Shown one piece after another: positions 8,501 to 16,966 of a stretch of DNA of 64,000 bases. The translations under genes and the position numbers were made by a program. The stretch spans positions 21,280-85,279 of the forward strand of contig NZ_FOKK01000021.1 of assembly GCF_900112005.1 (NCBI RefSeq), given 5' to 3'. Position 1 is the first letter of the stretch. Every line of letters begins with the position of its first letter. The notes under the pieces were generated by a model, which did not search any database, was not told where the DNA came from, and was given only the letters and a program-made list of their open reading frames with translations. The DNA is from Algoriphagus aquimarinus. GTDB lineage: Bacteria > Bacteroidota > Bacteroidia > Cytophagales > Cyclobacteriaceae.

Positions 8501-9595
8501 ATGACTCGAATTCTGACATCAGCTTTTCTTTCATTATTCCTATTTCTCTATACTGGGAATTCTTTTGGGCAAGATGTGATTTTGAAACTTAAGCCTACTG
8601 TAAATACTCCTCAGGCAAGGGATTATACTTTTAGGCAAGTCGTAGATTCCCGCGATCAAAAGTCAATTGGTCAGGTCTATGACCCTCAGCGAAATAAACA
8701 CTCTGCCAGCTTTGGAGGCAATCTGCCCCAAGAAGCCCTTCAGTTATACAATGCAAGAATCAGCTCTACTAAAAACCCTTCTTATAGGATTCTGGTGAAA
8801 GTGTATAAGCTGGATCTTAAGGAAATCTACCATCCTGATCTCAAAGCATATAAAGGCGATATACAACTGAGTCTAGGTTTCTTTCTTTATGGAGAGAAAG
8901 AAACTATTCATTTGGTAGATTTCAACAGTAAAGTTCAATATGGAAGACCGAGCACGCAGATGCATTTTGTGGAGACTTCCCTCCAGAAATTGTTTGAAAG
9001 TAGCTGGGAATACTTCGATTCTTGGCTTAGCACTCAATACCTAACCAATCGGGCTTTAGTGAAAAAAGTAAGATTGAATATTATAGATCCAATTAGAGAG
9101 AGCTCAAAGGATACTGTTTTTTATGATCCAAAAAGACCCTTGACATGGGCTGATTTCACCGAGACACCAAACCCAAGAAGTTCTTACAACGCCACAATTT
9201 TCAGCAGTATATCTATTGAAGGAAATGCCAAGATAGAAAATGGAGAAATAGTGCAGACCATTTCAGTGAAGGTATACATGCTGCCCGAGCAATCGTGGGT
9301 TAAGGATGCCAACGATTACGCCAACAACCATGAGCAAAGGCATTTCGACCTAACCAGAATTGCTGCTGATCGCATGATAAGTAGATTGAAAAATGTGGAA
9401 CTGGAACCATTTCTGTTTGAAGCTATACTCAATGACATCTATTTGGATGCCTATAGAGAGATGAATCGCTTACAAGAATTGTATGACAGCCAAACTCGAA
9501 ATGGCATAAATAGTGAAAAACAAGCAGATTGGAATCAAATCATAAGGAAGGCATTAGCTGGAGACATGGAATCATTTGATAAAATTCTTGACTAG
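8501..9595 (+). CDS. Secreted DUF922-like putative metallopeptidase
   Basis: The start at 8501 gives MTRILTSAFLSLFLFLYTG and a signal peptide ending near SFGQ; the earlier TTG at 8441 would add an unlikely polar leader. The C-terminal region (~205-340) has RPLTWADF and NNHEQRHFDL, which contains HExxH at H277-E278-H281, as in DUF922 proteins thought to be secreted zinc peptidases. Residues ~30-200 are an unassigned beta-rich domain. Peptidase activity is inference from the motif; a third metal ligand is not obvious. Confidence 0.65.
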   Translation: MTRILTSAFLSLFLFLYTGNSFGQDVILKLKPTVNTPQARDYTFRQVVDSRDQKSIGQVYDPQRNKHSASFGGNLPQEALQLYNARISSTKNPSYRILVKVYKLDLKEIYHPDLKAYKGDIQLSLGFFLYGEKETIHLVDFNSKVQYGRPSTQMHFVETSLQKLFESSWEYFDSWLSTQYLTNRALVKKVRLNIIDPIRESSKDTVFYDPKRPLTWADFTETPNPRSSYNATIFSSISIEGNAKIENGEIVQTISVKVYMLPEQSWVKDANDYANNHEQRHFDLTRIAADRMISRLKNVELEPFLFEAILNDIYLDAYREMNRLQELYDSQTRNGINSEKQADWNQIIRKALAGDMESFDKILD

Positions 9596-9743
9596 TGAAA
9601 ACAATTCTTGCGTGGAAAGCATTCTATAGATTCTAGTAGTGAGAAACTGAAATACATCAGAAAATTACGGTGAACTCAAACCGTTTTACAAAACCTTGGT
9701 ATTCTTTGAGTTTAAAAAAGACTTCCAAAAAAATAGATCTCCG

Positions 9744-9774
9744 TTTGCATTTTCTTAATGGACTCCTATCTTTG
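9744..9774 (+). promoter_or_regulatory. Bacteroidota-type promoter of the his operon
   Basis: TTTG (9744-9747), 19 bp spacer, TATCTTTG (9767-9774): a full match to the -33/-7 consensus TTTG-N19-TAnnTTTG. Transcription would start near 9781, a few bases before the leader-peptide ATG at 9784. Confidence 0.75.
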
Positions 9775-9783
9775 CCAACGATA

Positions 9784-9867
9784 ATGGAAAACAACAATAG
9801 AAATATTGACTTTTTAGCAACTGCACATCAAGGCAACTTGGTGCACCATTTCCATCATTCCTCCTGA
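9784..9867 (+). CDS. Putative His-rich leader peptide of the his operon
   Basis: A 27-codon frame begins just downstream of the predicted transcription start and ends with TGA at 9865-9867. It contains five histidines, four of them in the run HHFHH (codons 21-25, 9844-9858), followed by two serines and stop. Clustered codons for the operon's end product, immediately upstream of hisG, are the hallmark of a translation-coupled attenuator. A longer in-frame extension to 9670 begins upstream of the promoter and is probably not used. The leader role is inference. Confidence 0.65.
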   Translation: MENNNRNIDFLATAHQGNLVHHFHHSS

Positions 9868-9880
9868 GGAATATTTTTAC
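9857..9880 (+). promoter_or_regulatory. Candidate attenuator hairpin overlapping the leader stop codon
   Basis: ATTCCTC (9857-9863) pairs with GAGGAAT (9866-9872) and is followed by ATTTTTAC. The stem spans the last His codon and the TGA. The 3' arm can alternatively pair with ATTCC at 9906-9910 (GGAAT, 9868-9872), giving mutually exclusive structures. The stem is short, so the exact switching mechanism is uncertain. Confidence 0.45.
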
Positions 9881-9963
9881 ACACCCGGTGAAGCCGATGA
9901 TAGGGATTCCGCTTTTCGCCAACATTTATTACAACATTTTACTTCTTAGCGTAACTTACGACC

Positions 9964-10824
9964 ATGGAACAAATAATCCGTATTGCCGTGCAGAAAAGCG
10001 GCAGACTATCTGACGATTCACTTAGCCTCATCAAAGAATGTGGTATCAAGTTTTATAATGGAACAGGCAAACTCAAGTCTACATCCACCAATTTCCCAAT
10101 TGAATTCTTATTCCTACGTGATGACGATATACCAGGCTATGTAGCTGATGGTGTTGCAGATCTAGGTATAGTGGGACAAAATGAAGTCGTAGAAAAAGAC
10201 AAAAATGTCACTACAATGAAAGCTTTGGGCTTTTCTAAATGCCGACTTTCTCTTGCTGTATCTAAAGGTCAAGCGTATTCAGGAGTAGAGTTTTTCGAAG
10301 GGAAAAGCATTGCCACATCCTATCCTAAAATCCTTGGCGATTATCTGAAAAGCCAAAACATCAATGCAGACATCCACGAAATCTCCGGTTCGGTAGAGAT
10401 CGCGCCTAGCATAGGTTTGGCAGAAGGAATCTGCGATATCGTGAGCTCTGGTTCTACGCTGATGATGAATGGCCTGAAAGAAGTGGAGGAAATCTTCAAA
10501 TCTGAAGCTGTTTTGATAGCTCACAACAATCTTCCCGATTGGAAAAAAGAGATCGCTGAAAAATTACTTTTCAGAATCAATGCCGTTCAAGCAGGAAAAA
10601 GCAGCAAATACGTTTTGCTTAATGCTCCGAATAAATCCATTGAGAAAATCATCAGTTTGATTCCTGGAATGAGAAGCCCAACTATTTTGCCTCTGGCTCA
10701 GGAAGGCTGGTCATCCGTTCATTCAGTACTGAACGAGGATACATTCTGGGAAAACATCGAGGAATTGAGAGCAGCTGGTGCCGAGGGAATCCTCGTTGTA
10801 CCTATTGAAAAGATGATTCTTTAA
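9964..10824 (+). CDS. hisG: ATP phosphoribosyltransferase, long form
   Basis: It catalyses the first step of histidine synthesis, joining ATP and PRPP. IRIAVQKSGRL opens the protein; DLGIVGQNEV and the PRPP-binding region EGICDIVSSGSTLMMNGL are typical of HisG. At 286 residues it is the long form with a C-terminal ACT-like regulatory domain (from about residue 210), the form that needs no HisZ and is usually inhibited by histidine. It is first in hisGDCB, behind the promoter and leader peptide. A small CGTA-ACT-TACG hairpin lies just before its ATG. Confidence 0.95.
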   Translation: MEQIIRIAVQKSGRLSDDSLSLIKECGIKFYNGTGKLKSTSTNFPIEFLFLRDDDIPGYVADGVADLGIVGQNEVVEKDKNVTTMKALGFSKCRLSLAVSKGQAYSGVEFFEGKSIATSYPKILGDYLKSQNINADIHEISGSVEIAPSIGLAEGICDIVSSGSTLMMNGLKEVEEIFKSEAVLIAHNNLPDWKKEIAEKLLFRINAVQAGKSSKYVLLNAPNKSIEKIISLIPGMRSPTILPLAQEGWSSVHSVLNEDTFWENIEELRAAGAEGILVVPIEKMIL

Positions 10825-10864
10825 TCGAACTAAGCAGTATTTTCCACATTAGATTCTACTACCT

Positions 10865-12160
10865 ATGAAAATCCTTGACAACCCCGCTAAGGATACTTGG
10901 AAGAAACATTTGGCCCGTCCAGTTTTCAAAACCAAGGAGATCAATAAGATCGTAAAGCCGATCCTACGTAAAGTGAAAAGGAATGGTGATAAGGCATTGC
11001 TCAAATTCGCTTTGGAATACGATCATGTGGAATTGGATTCTCTATTTCCATCTGAACAAGAAATACAAGCAGCATCAGCGGCCATTTCTGCAGAATTGAA
11101 AGATGCTATCAATGTGGCCAAAACCAATATTGAGCGCTTCCACATGGCTCAGGCCACTCCAGAACTGGTAGATGAAGTGATGCCAGGTGTGGTTTGTAGG
11201 AGAAAAAGCGTACCTATCCAGAAGGTAGGACTTTATATCCCTGGAGGGACAGCTCCGCTTTTCAGTACCGTATTGATGCTGGGAATTCCTGCAGTATTGG
11301 CGGGTTGTAAAGAAATTGTGCTCTGCACTCCACCCAATAAGGAAGGAAAAATCCATCCTGCTATTCTATACACAGCCAACTTGATTGGTATTAACAAAAT
11401 CGTGAAAGTAGGTGGAGCTCAGGCTATCGCCGCGATGACTTTCGGGACTGATAGTGTACCAAAAGTGGATAAGATCTTTGGCCCTGGCAATCAATTTGTA
11501 ACCGCAGCCAAGCAAACCGCTACCAAATATGGTGTAGCTATAGATATGCCAGCCGGACCTTCTGAAGTTCTTGTTTATGCAGATGACACGGCAATTCCAG
11601 CTTTTGTAGCAGCAGATTTACTTTCTCAGGCAGAGCATGGAGTGGATAGCCAAGTGATCTTGGTGACAGATTCCGAGAAATTTGCGCAGCGAGTAATCAA
11701 AGAAATCGATGCTCAACTCGAAGATTTGCCACGGAAAGATCTAGCGAAAAAGGCACTTTCAAACTCAAGAGCTGTAATCATCGATGAGATGGAAACAGCT
11801 TTAGAACTGATCAATTTCTACGCGCCGGAACACCTTATTATAAGTGTTGAAAAGGAAGACGAAGCAGTAGCAGGAATCTATAATGCAGGTTCTGTCTTTG
11901 TCGGAAATTTCACACCAGAGTCCGCAGGAGATTACGCTTCAGGAACTAACCATACACTGCCAACTTACGGCTACGCCAGAAATTACAGCGGTGTGTCTTT
12001 GGATAGCTTTTTGAAGAAAATGACTTACCAGAAAATAAGCCCAGAAGGATTAAAAAATCTGGGACCAACAATAGAAGTGATGGCTGAGAATGAGCTTCTT
12101 CAAGCTCACAAAAATGCTGTCACTATTAGACTCAAACATCTGAAAAACCAGAAAAAATGA
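10865..12160 (+). CDS. hisD: Histidinol dehydrogenase
   Basis: The 431-residue enzyme oxidises histidinol to histidine in two NAD-dependent steps. Visible motifs include GLYIPGGTAPLFSTVLM, KVGGAQAIAAMTFGT, FGPGNQFVTAAK, QAEHGVDSQVILV and the region GTNHTLPT that supplies zinc and catalytic residues. The length is normal. It follows hisG by 40 bp and its stop overlaps the hisC start (ATGA, 12157-12160), indicating translational coupling. Confidence 0.96.
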   Translation: MKILDNPAKDTWKKHLARPVFKTKEINKIVKPILRKVKRNGDKALLKFALEYDHVELDSLFPSEQEIQAASAAISAELKDAINVAKTNIERFHMAQATPELVDEVMPGVVCRRKSVPIQKVGLYIPGGTAPLFSTVLMLGIPAVLAGCKEIVLCTPPNKEGKIHPAILYTANLIGINKIVKVGGAQAIAAMTFGTDSVPKVDKIFGPGNQFVTAAKQTATKYGVAIDMPAGPSEVLVYADDTAIPAFVAADLLSQAEHGVDSQVILVTDSEKFAQRVIKEIDAQLEDLPRKDLAKKALSNSRAVIIDEMETALELINFYAPEHLIISVEKEDEAVAGIYNAGSVFVGNFTPESAGDYASGTNHTLPTYGYARNYSGVSLDSFLKKMTYQKISPEGLKNLGPTIEVMAENELLQAHKNAVTIRLKHLKNQKK

Positions 12161-13224
12161 AGTTTGACTTAGATCCACTACTTAGGCCACACATAGCCAA
12201 CTTACAACCCTATACTTCTGCCCGTGATGAATACACTGGGAAAGAAGGCGTGTTTTTGGATGCAAATGAAAATCCTTACGGTTCTATTACCGATCAGGAT
12301 TACAATAGATATCCAGATCCATATCAGCTAGAGCTTAAAGCTGAAATTGCCAAAATCAAAGACGTAAAACCTTCTCATATTTTCTTGGGAAACGGTTCAG
12401 ATGAGGCAATTGACTTGCTTTTCCGTGCTTTCTGTAATCCAGGAATTGATAATGTGATTCTTCTACCTCCTACTTACGGGATGTATGAAGTGAGCGCAAA
12501 TATCAATGATGTAGAAACTCGAAAAGTCCCTTTGACTGAAGATTTCCAACTTCAGCCGGACAAAATTCTTGCAGCAGTAGATGCGCATACCAAGATAATA
12601 TTCGTGTGTTCTCCAAATAACCCTAGCGGGAATAAGGTGAAGAGAAACGATATTATACGTTTGCTTCAGGAGTTTAATGGATTGGTAGTCGTAGACGAAG
12701 CCTACATTGATTTCAGTGACGAGCCGAGCTTCACCACTGAACTGGGTAAATATGGAAATCTCTTAGTAATGCAGACATTTTCCAAAGCTTGGGGCCTTGC
12801 TTCCTTGCGATTGGGAATGGCGTTCGCATCTAAGAAAATGATCAAGATTCTGAACAGAATCAAGCCTCCTTACAATATCTCTGGATTGACGCAGGAAACA
12901 GTCTTGGCTGCTATCCAAAATCAGGATAAAGTTGCCAAAATGACGCAGGATATTCTTGCTGAAAAAGACTTCCTGCAGGGCGAGTTGGAAAAGCTTGACT
13001 ACATACAGAAGATCCATCCTACTCATGCGAATTTCCTTCTGGTGAAAATACCTAATGCAAGTCATGTGTATGATGATCTAATAGAGGAAAAAATCATAGT
13101 TAGAAACCGTTCTAAAGTACAGCTATGTGAGGATTGCCTCAGGATCTCAGTAGGAACAAGATCTGAAAATGAAGCTTTTATCCAAGCTTTGAAGAAAATC
13201 TATACAGAAAGCTTTAACCTATAA
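12157..13224 (+). CDS. hisC: Histidinol-phosphate aminotransferase
   Basis: This PLP-dependent fold type I aminotransferase converts imidazole-acetol phosphate to histidinol phosphate. LDANENPYG near the N-terminus, CSPNNPSGN, VVVDEAYIDF and QTFSKAWGLASLRLG with PLP lysine K210 are all present. At 355 residues it has the usual length. The start overlaps the hisD stop by 4 bp and hisB begins 3 bp after its stop, so hisD, hisC and hisB are tightly coupled. Confidence 0.96.
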   Translation: MKFDLDPLLRPHIANLQPYTSARDEYTGKEGVFLDANENPYGSITDQDYNRYPDPYQLELKAEIAKIKDVKPSHIFLGNGSDEAIDLLFRAFCNPGIDNVILLPPTYGMYEVSANINDVETRKVPLTEDFQLQPDKILAAVDAHTKIIFVCSPNNPSGNKVKRNDIIRLLQEFNGLVVVDEAYIDFSDEPSFTTELGKYGNLLVMQTFSKAWGLASLRLGMAFASKKMIKILNRIKPPYNISGLTQETVLAAIQNQDKVAKMTQDILAEKDFLQGELEKLDYIQKIHPTHANFLLVKIPNASHVYDDLIEEKIIVRNRSKVQLCEDCLRISVGTRSENEAFIQALKKIYTESFNL

Positions 13225-13227
13225 ACC

Positions 13228-14325
13228 ATGAAGAAGAAAGTACTTTTTATAGATCGAGACGGAACAATTATCAAAGAACCGCCTACCGATTATCAAGTTG
13301 ATAGCTTAGAGAAGTTGGAGTTTTTGCCGAAGGCTATTTCTAACCTTCGCAAAATCGCTGAAGAAACTGATTTTGAATTGGTCATGGTGACCAATCAAGA
13401 TGGTTTGGGAACGGATTCTTTTCCAGAAAGCACCTTCTGGCCAGCACAATTCAAGATGCTGAAAACGCTGGAGCAGGAAAATATTTTCTTCAAGGAAATC
13501 CATGTGGACAAAACCTTTGAAAGTGAAAATGCCCCTACCAGAAAGCCAAATACGGGGCTTCTGACAGCCTACTTTACTGAAGAATATGATCTTGCCAATT
13601 CTTATGTGATCGGAGATCGATTGACGGATGTGAAGCTCGCTGAGAATCTTGGAGCAAAAGCTATCTTCATTGGAGAGCCTACTGAAAGGGCGGCATTGAG
13701 CACTACGGATTGGGATGAGGTCTATGAGTTTTTGAAAATGCCTCCCCGCGCTGCTGAAGTAAGTCGAAAGACCTCTGAAACAGACATTTATATCAAGCTA
13801 AATCTTGATGGAAACGGACATTGTGATATCAAAACAGGCTTGCATTTCTTTGACCACATGCTGGAGCAACTGGGCAAGCATGGTAGCACTGATCTGGAAA
13901 TCAAAGTAAATGGTGACCTTCATATTGATGAGCATCACACGATTGAAGATACAGCACTAGCGCTAGGAGAAGCATATTTGAAAGCTTTAGGAGACAAAAA
14001 AGGTATTTATCGCTATGGTTTTCTTTTGCCGATGGACGATGTCTTGGCACAAGTTGCAATTGATTTTGGAGGAAGGCCTTGGATCGTTTGGGATGCAGAA
14101 TTTAAGCGAGAAAAAGTTGGTGATATGCCAACAGAAATGTTTTATCATTTCTTCAAATCCTTCTCAGATACGGCCAAATGCAACCTGAATATCAAAGCTG
14201 AAGGAGCTAACGAGCATCATAAAATTGAAGCAATGTTCAAAGCTTTGGCACGAGCCATCAAAATGGCAGTGATGCGTGATCCTAGAAATATCAATCAACT
14301 TCCAAGTACTAAGGGAGTTCTCTAA
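13228..14325 (+). CDS. hisB: Bifunctional histidinol-phosphatase / imidazoleglycerol-phosphate dehydratase
   Basis: The N-terminal HAD phosphatase shows FIDRDGTII (D9, D11) and VIGDRLTDVKLAE. The C-terminal dehydratase (from about residue 175) has FFDHMLEQLGKHG, DEHHTIEDTALALGEA and HHKIEAMFKALARA, the paired His motifs for manganese. The 365-residue fusion is the type known from enterobacteria and Bacteroidota. It is the last his gene here; a strong terminator follows, so hisH, hisA, hisF and hisIE must lie elsewhere. Confidence 0.96.
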   Translation: MKKKVLFIDRDGTIIKEPPTDYQVDSLEKLEFLPKAISNLRKIAEETDFELVMVTNQDGLGTDSFPESTFWPAQFKMLKTLEQENIFFKEIHVDKTFESENAPTRKPNTGLLTAYFTEEYDLANSYVIGDRLTDVKLAENLGAKAIFIGEPTERAALSTTDWDEVYEFLKMPPRAAEVSRKTSETDIYIKLNLDGNGHCDIKTGLHFFDHMLEQLGKHGSTDLEIKVNGDLHIDEHHTIEDTALALGEAYLKALGDKKGIYRYGFLLPMDDVLAQVAIDFGGRPWIVWDAEFKREKVGDMPTEMFYHFFKSFSDTAKCNLNIKAEGANEHHKIEAMFKALARAIKMAVMRDPRNINQLPSTKGVL

Positions 14326-14372
14326 GCTTCAAGAGATTAGGACCAATTCAATCTCGATAATTGAAATAATTA

Positions 14373-14423
14373 AAGGATTAGGAAAATTTCACAAGAAATA
14401 TTTTTCCTAATCCTTATTTTTTT
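14373..14423 (+). terminator. Terminator of the hisGDCB operon
   Basis: A perfect 14 bp stem (14373-14386 with 14402-14415, AAGGATTAGGAAAA paired with its complement), 15 nt loop, followed by ATTTTTTTG. Confidence 0.9.
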
Positions 14424-14435
14424 GTTCATTTAGTC

Positions 14436-15236
14436 ATGAAACGACTTTTACGTACCCTGACTATTCTTTTATTAATAATTGCAAGTAGCTCATGCTCAAG
14501 TAGCATTCAAAATATTGAGCATCTTTTTAATGATAAAAAGTACGAGGATGCGATCTCCGATCTGAATCAATACTTATTTTTCCATGTGACTGATGTCAAG
14601 GCGCTGCATATGCGGGCTCGGAGTTATGAAGAAATCGGAGAGCATGAGAAATCCAAAGCCGATTACGAACGAATTATCGCCATTGACGATCAATATGCTC
14701 AGGCATATGCAGGTTTGGGAAAGTTATTGTTTGAGCAAAAAGACTACAAAAATGCTGAATTAAGACTTCTGCGTGCAGCATCGTTAGATTCAAATGATTT
14801 TGATATTTTATATCTACTTGGGCGGTCGAGAATTATGACGGGTAAATTCAAATCGGCAGAAGAGTTTCTAAGACGAGCAACTGAGTTGAATCCGGACCAT
14901 CCAAAAGTTTATTTCTATACTGGAATGGCGCTAGCCTACCAAGGAGATGCATTGGGTTGCGCTGCTTCCTTCAATTCTTATGTAAACCGAGAACCTGATA
15001 ATATGGTAGGGGTATATAACCGTGGGTTTGCCTATATGAATGCAGGTTATGTAACATGGGCCATTGAGGATTTTAACACAGTCTTAAAGAAAAATCCTAA
15101 TCATATAGAAGCTATGGCTCACAAAGGCATTTGTTTAGCCGCTATGGGTGATTCCGAAGGCTGCTTGCTTCTTCAAACAGCTGCAAACAAAGGAAGCCAA
15201 TATGCGAAAGATCAACTTGCTTTTTGTGCTTCTTAA
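14436..15236 (+). CDS. TPR-repeat lipoprotein
   Basis: A lipoprotein signal ends at SSSC (C20). The remaining ~245 residues are tandem tetratricopeptide repeats, visible as ALHMRARSYEEIGEHEKSKADYERII, AYAGLGKLLFEQKDYKNAE, LYLLGRSRIMTGKFKSAEEF and VYNRGFAYMNAGYVTWAIEDF. TPRs are protein-binding scaffolds; as a lipoprotein it is probably anchored in the envelope. The specific partner is unknown. Its stop overlaps the stop of the convergent ATP-grasp gene by 3 bp. Confidence 0.85.
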   Translation: MKRLLRTLTILLLIIASSSCSSSIQNIEHLFNDKKYEDAISDLNQYLFFHVTDVKALHMRARSYEEIGEHEKSKADYERIIAIDDQYAQAYAGLGKLLFEQKDYKNAELRLLRAASLDSNDFDILYLLGRSRIMTGKFKSAEEFLRRATELNPDHPKVYFYTGMALAYQGDALGCAASFNSYVNREPDNMVGVYNRGFAYMNAGYVTWAIEDFNTVLKKNPNHIEAMAHKGICLAAMGDSEGCLLLQTAANKGSQYAKDQLAFCAS

Positions 15237-16111
15237 ACCAACCTGGCTGCAATAGCTTTTTTGTAAGTAGGAATCGCCTGTTCACAGAGAGCTAGAAACA
15301 GGTAAGGCTCGATCATTTCCAACTCCATCAAATGGAATTGCCCCTCGACCTCTACCCCATCTACGCGCACGTACAAGCTATCTGATGCAAATTCATCTAC
15401 TAAGGCCTGACAAGAAGCCAACATAGATGCTGAAGGGTCTATAGTCTTGATCGTGCCACCAAAATAATGTTGCACTCTAAAATCTTTTTTTGCTGGAGTT
15501 TTCAAAACTGCATGAGAAAACTCACCATTGAAAAACAGTAAGGAATACTCTCCTACTTTTTCCACTTCAGAAATGAATGGCTGTACCAAAAATGCCTCTT
15601 CGTTTACCCAAGCCTGTACTTTCCCCACATGTTTATCCCAATCCTCACTAGCAAATTTCAATGTATTCTTTGCTCTCCCACTTACTAAAGGCTTCACAAC
15701 CCAAGATTCAGATTTAACCTTCCCTTCTATTTCAACCTTTGAAATCAATCTTCCTTTTTCCAAAATCATCCCGGCGATAACAGGGAAACCTTTTGATTCA
15801 ATTTCCAAAAGATATCGTTTCGAAGAGTTCCAAAGGATTGTATCTAAGTTGTTTAGCGTAGGAATCTCATGAGTACGGATAGTTTCTAACCAGGTCAAAA
15901 ACTCTGGATAGTAATCAAAGTAGTCCCAAGTAGACTTAATAAATAACAATGAAAACTTACTCCAATCGACTTGAGGATCAGACCAGCTAACGATCTCATG
16001 TGAAGTTTTCAATTCGGTTAGAATTTCAGATAAGATTAGATTTTCATCGACCGTATTGGCATCGTATGCACCAACTGAGAAATAACTTACTATAGCAACA
16101 TGCCGCTTCAT
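15233..16111 (-). CDS. ATP-grasp family ligase
   Basis: The 292-residue protein has the ATP-grasp layout of the RimK/glutathione-synthetase group: ESWVVKPLVSGRAKNTLKF (ATP-binding lysine and flexible loop), EEAFLVQPFISEV, GEYSLLFFNGEFSHAVLKTP and the metal-binding C-terminal stretch LMELEMIEPYLFLAL. The N-terminal WSDPQVDWSKFSLLFIKSTWDY resembles the DcsG-like group. Members join a carboxylate to an amine using ATP. The substrate is unknown and no biosynthetic cluster surrounds it. Confidence 0.7.
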   Translation of the reverse strand: MKRHVAIVSYFSVGAYDANTVDENLILSEILTELKTSHEIVSWSDPQVDWSKFSLLFIKSTWDYFDYYPEFLTWLETIRTHEIPTLNNLDTILWNSSKRYLLEIESKGFPVIAGMILEKGRLISKVEIEGKVKSESWVVKPLVSGRAKNTLKFASEDWDKHVGKVQAWVNEEAFLVQPFISEVEKVGEYSLLFFNGEFSHAVLKTPAKKDFRVQHYFGGTIKTIDPSASMLASCQALVDEFASDSLYVRVDGVEVEGQFHLMELEMIEPYLFLALCEQAIPTYKKAIAARLV

Positions 16112-16210
16112 TTCTTATATATTTTGTGCAAAGCTATACTTTAACCAAAATTTACACCGTACGTTCTTCTAAAATCGGTCTTTAACATTACTTTTGGCCT
16201 TTGCGCAATT

Positions 16211-16966
16211 ATGAACCACCGGAAACTCGTCATCATACCTACTTTCAATGAGAAAGAAAACATCCTGGAGATGATCCATACGGTGATGAACCTTGAGGGT
16301 GGATTTGAACTTTTAGTTATTGACGATGGCAGCCCAGACGGAACAGGTAAACTTGTAAAAAGTCAACAAATCGCCTTTCCTGATAGACTTCACTTGATTG
16401 AGCGAAAAGGAAAACTAGGATTAGGAACTGCTTACATCACAGGTTTCAAATGGGCCTTAGAGAAGGATTATGATTTCATTTTTGAAATGGATGCCGATTT
16501 TTCCCATAATCCCGATGACCTAATCAAACTCTATAATGTATGTGCAGATAGAAGCTTTGACTTAGCAATAGGTTCCAGATACATCACAGGAGTGAATGTA
16601 GTCAACTGGCCAATGGGAAGAGTATTGATGTCTTATTTTGCTAGTGTCTATGTGAAATTCATCACTGGTTTACCGATCAAAGACGCCACAGCAGGATTCA
16701 AATGCTACCACAAATCAGTTCTTAAAGGAATCAAACTTGACGAAGTACGATTTGTAGGGTATGCTTTCCAGATTGAAATGAAATTCACTTCATGGAAACT
16801 GGGTTTCAAAGTCATTGAAGTCCCAATCATTTTCACGGACCGTACCAAAGGCACATCTAAGATGAGTAGCGGGATATTTAAGGAAGCAGTGTTAGGTGTA
16901 ATTTTGATGAAGATAAAGAGCATTTTTCGCCCTTATAAGATCAATCAAAGCGTATCGAGCGAATAG
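16211..16966 (+). CDS. Polyprenol-phosphate mannosyltransferase-like GT2 glycosyltransferase
   Basis: It is a 251-residue GT-A fold enzyme: IIPTFNEKENI, LLVIDDGSPDGTG, FEMDADFSHNPDDL (the DxD-type metal site) and IGSRYITG are the block pattern of dolichol/polyprenol-phosphate mannose synthases. Only the catalytic domain is present, without the membrane domain of some homologues. It would transfer a sugar from a nucleotide donor to a lipid phosphate at the inner membrane. Its 3' end overlaps the convergent permease gene by 26 bp. Confidence 0.85.
   Translation: MNHRKLVIIPTFNEKENILEMIHTVMNLEGGFELLVIDDGSPDGTGKLVKSQQIAFPDRLHLIERKGKLGLGTAYITGFKWALEKDYDFIFEMDADFSHNPDDLIKLYNVCADRSFDLAIGSRYITGVNVVNWPMGRVLMSYFASVYVKFITGLPIKDATAGFKCYHKSVLKGIKLDEVRFVGYAFQIEMKFTSWKLGFKVIEVPIIFTDRTKGTSKMSSGIFKEAVLGVILMKIKSIFRPYKINQSVSSE

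Noticed and set aside
9670..9783. Upstream in-frame extension of the His leader peptide
   Set aside because: It begins before the predicted promoter and transcript start, so it is unlikely to be translated.
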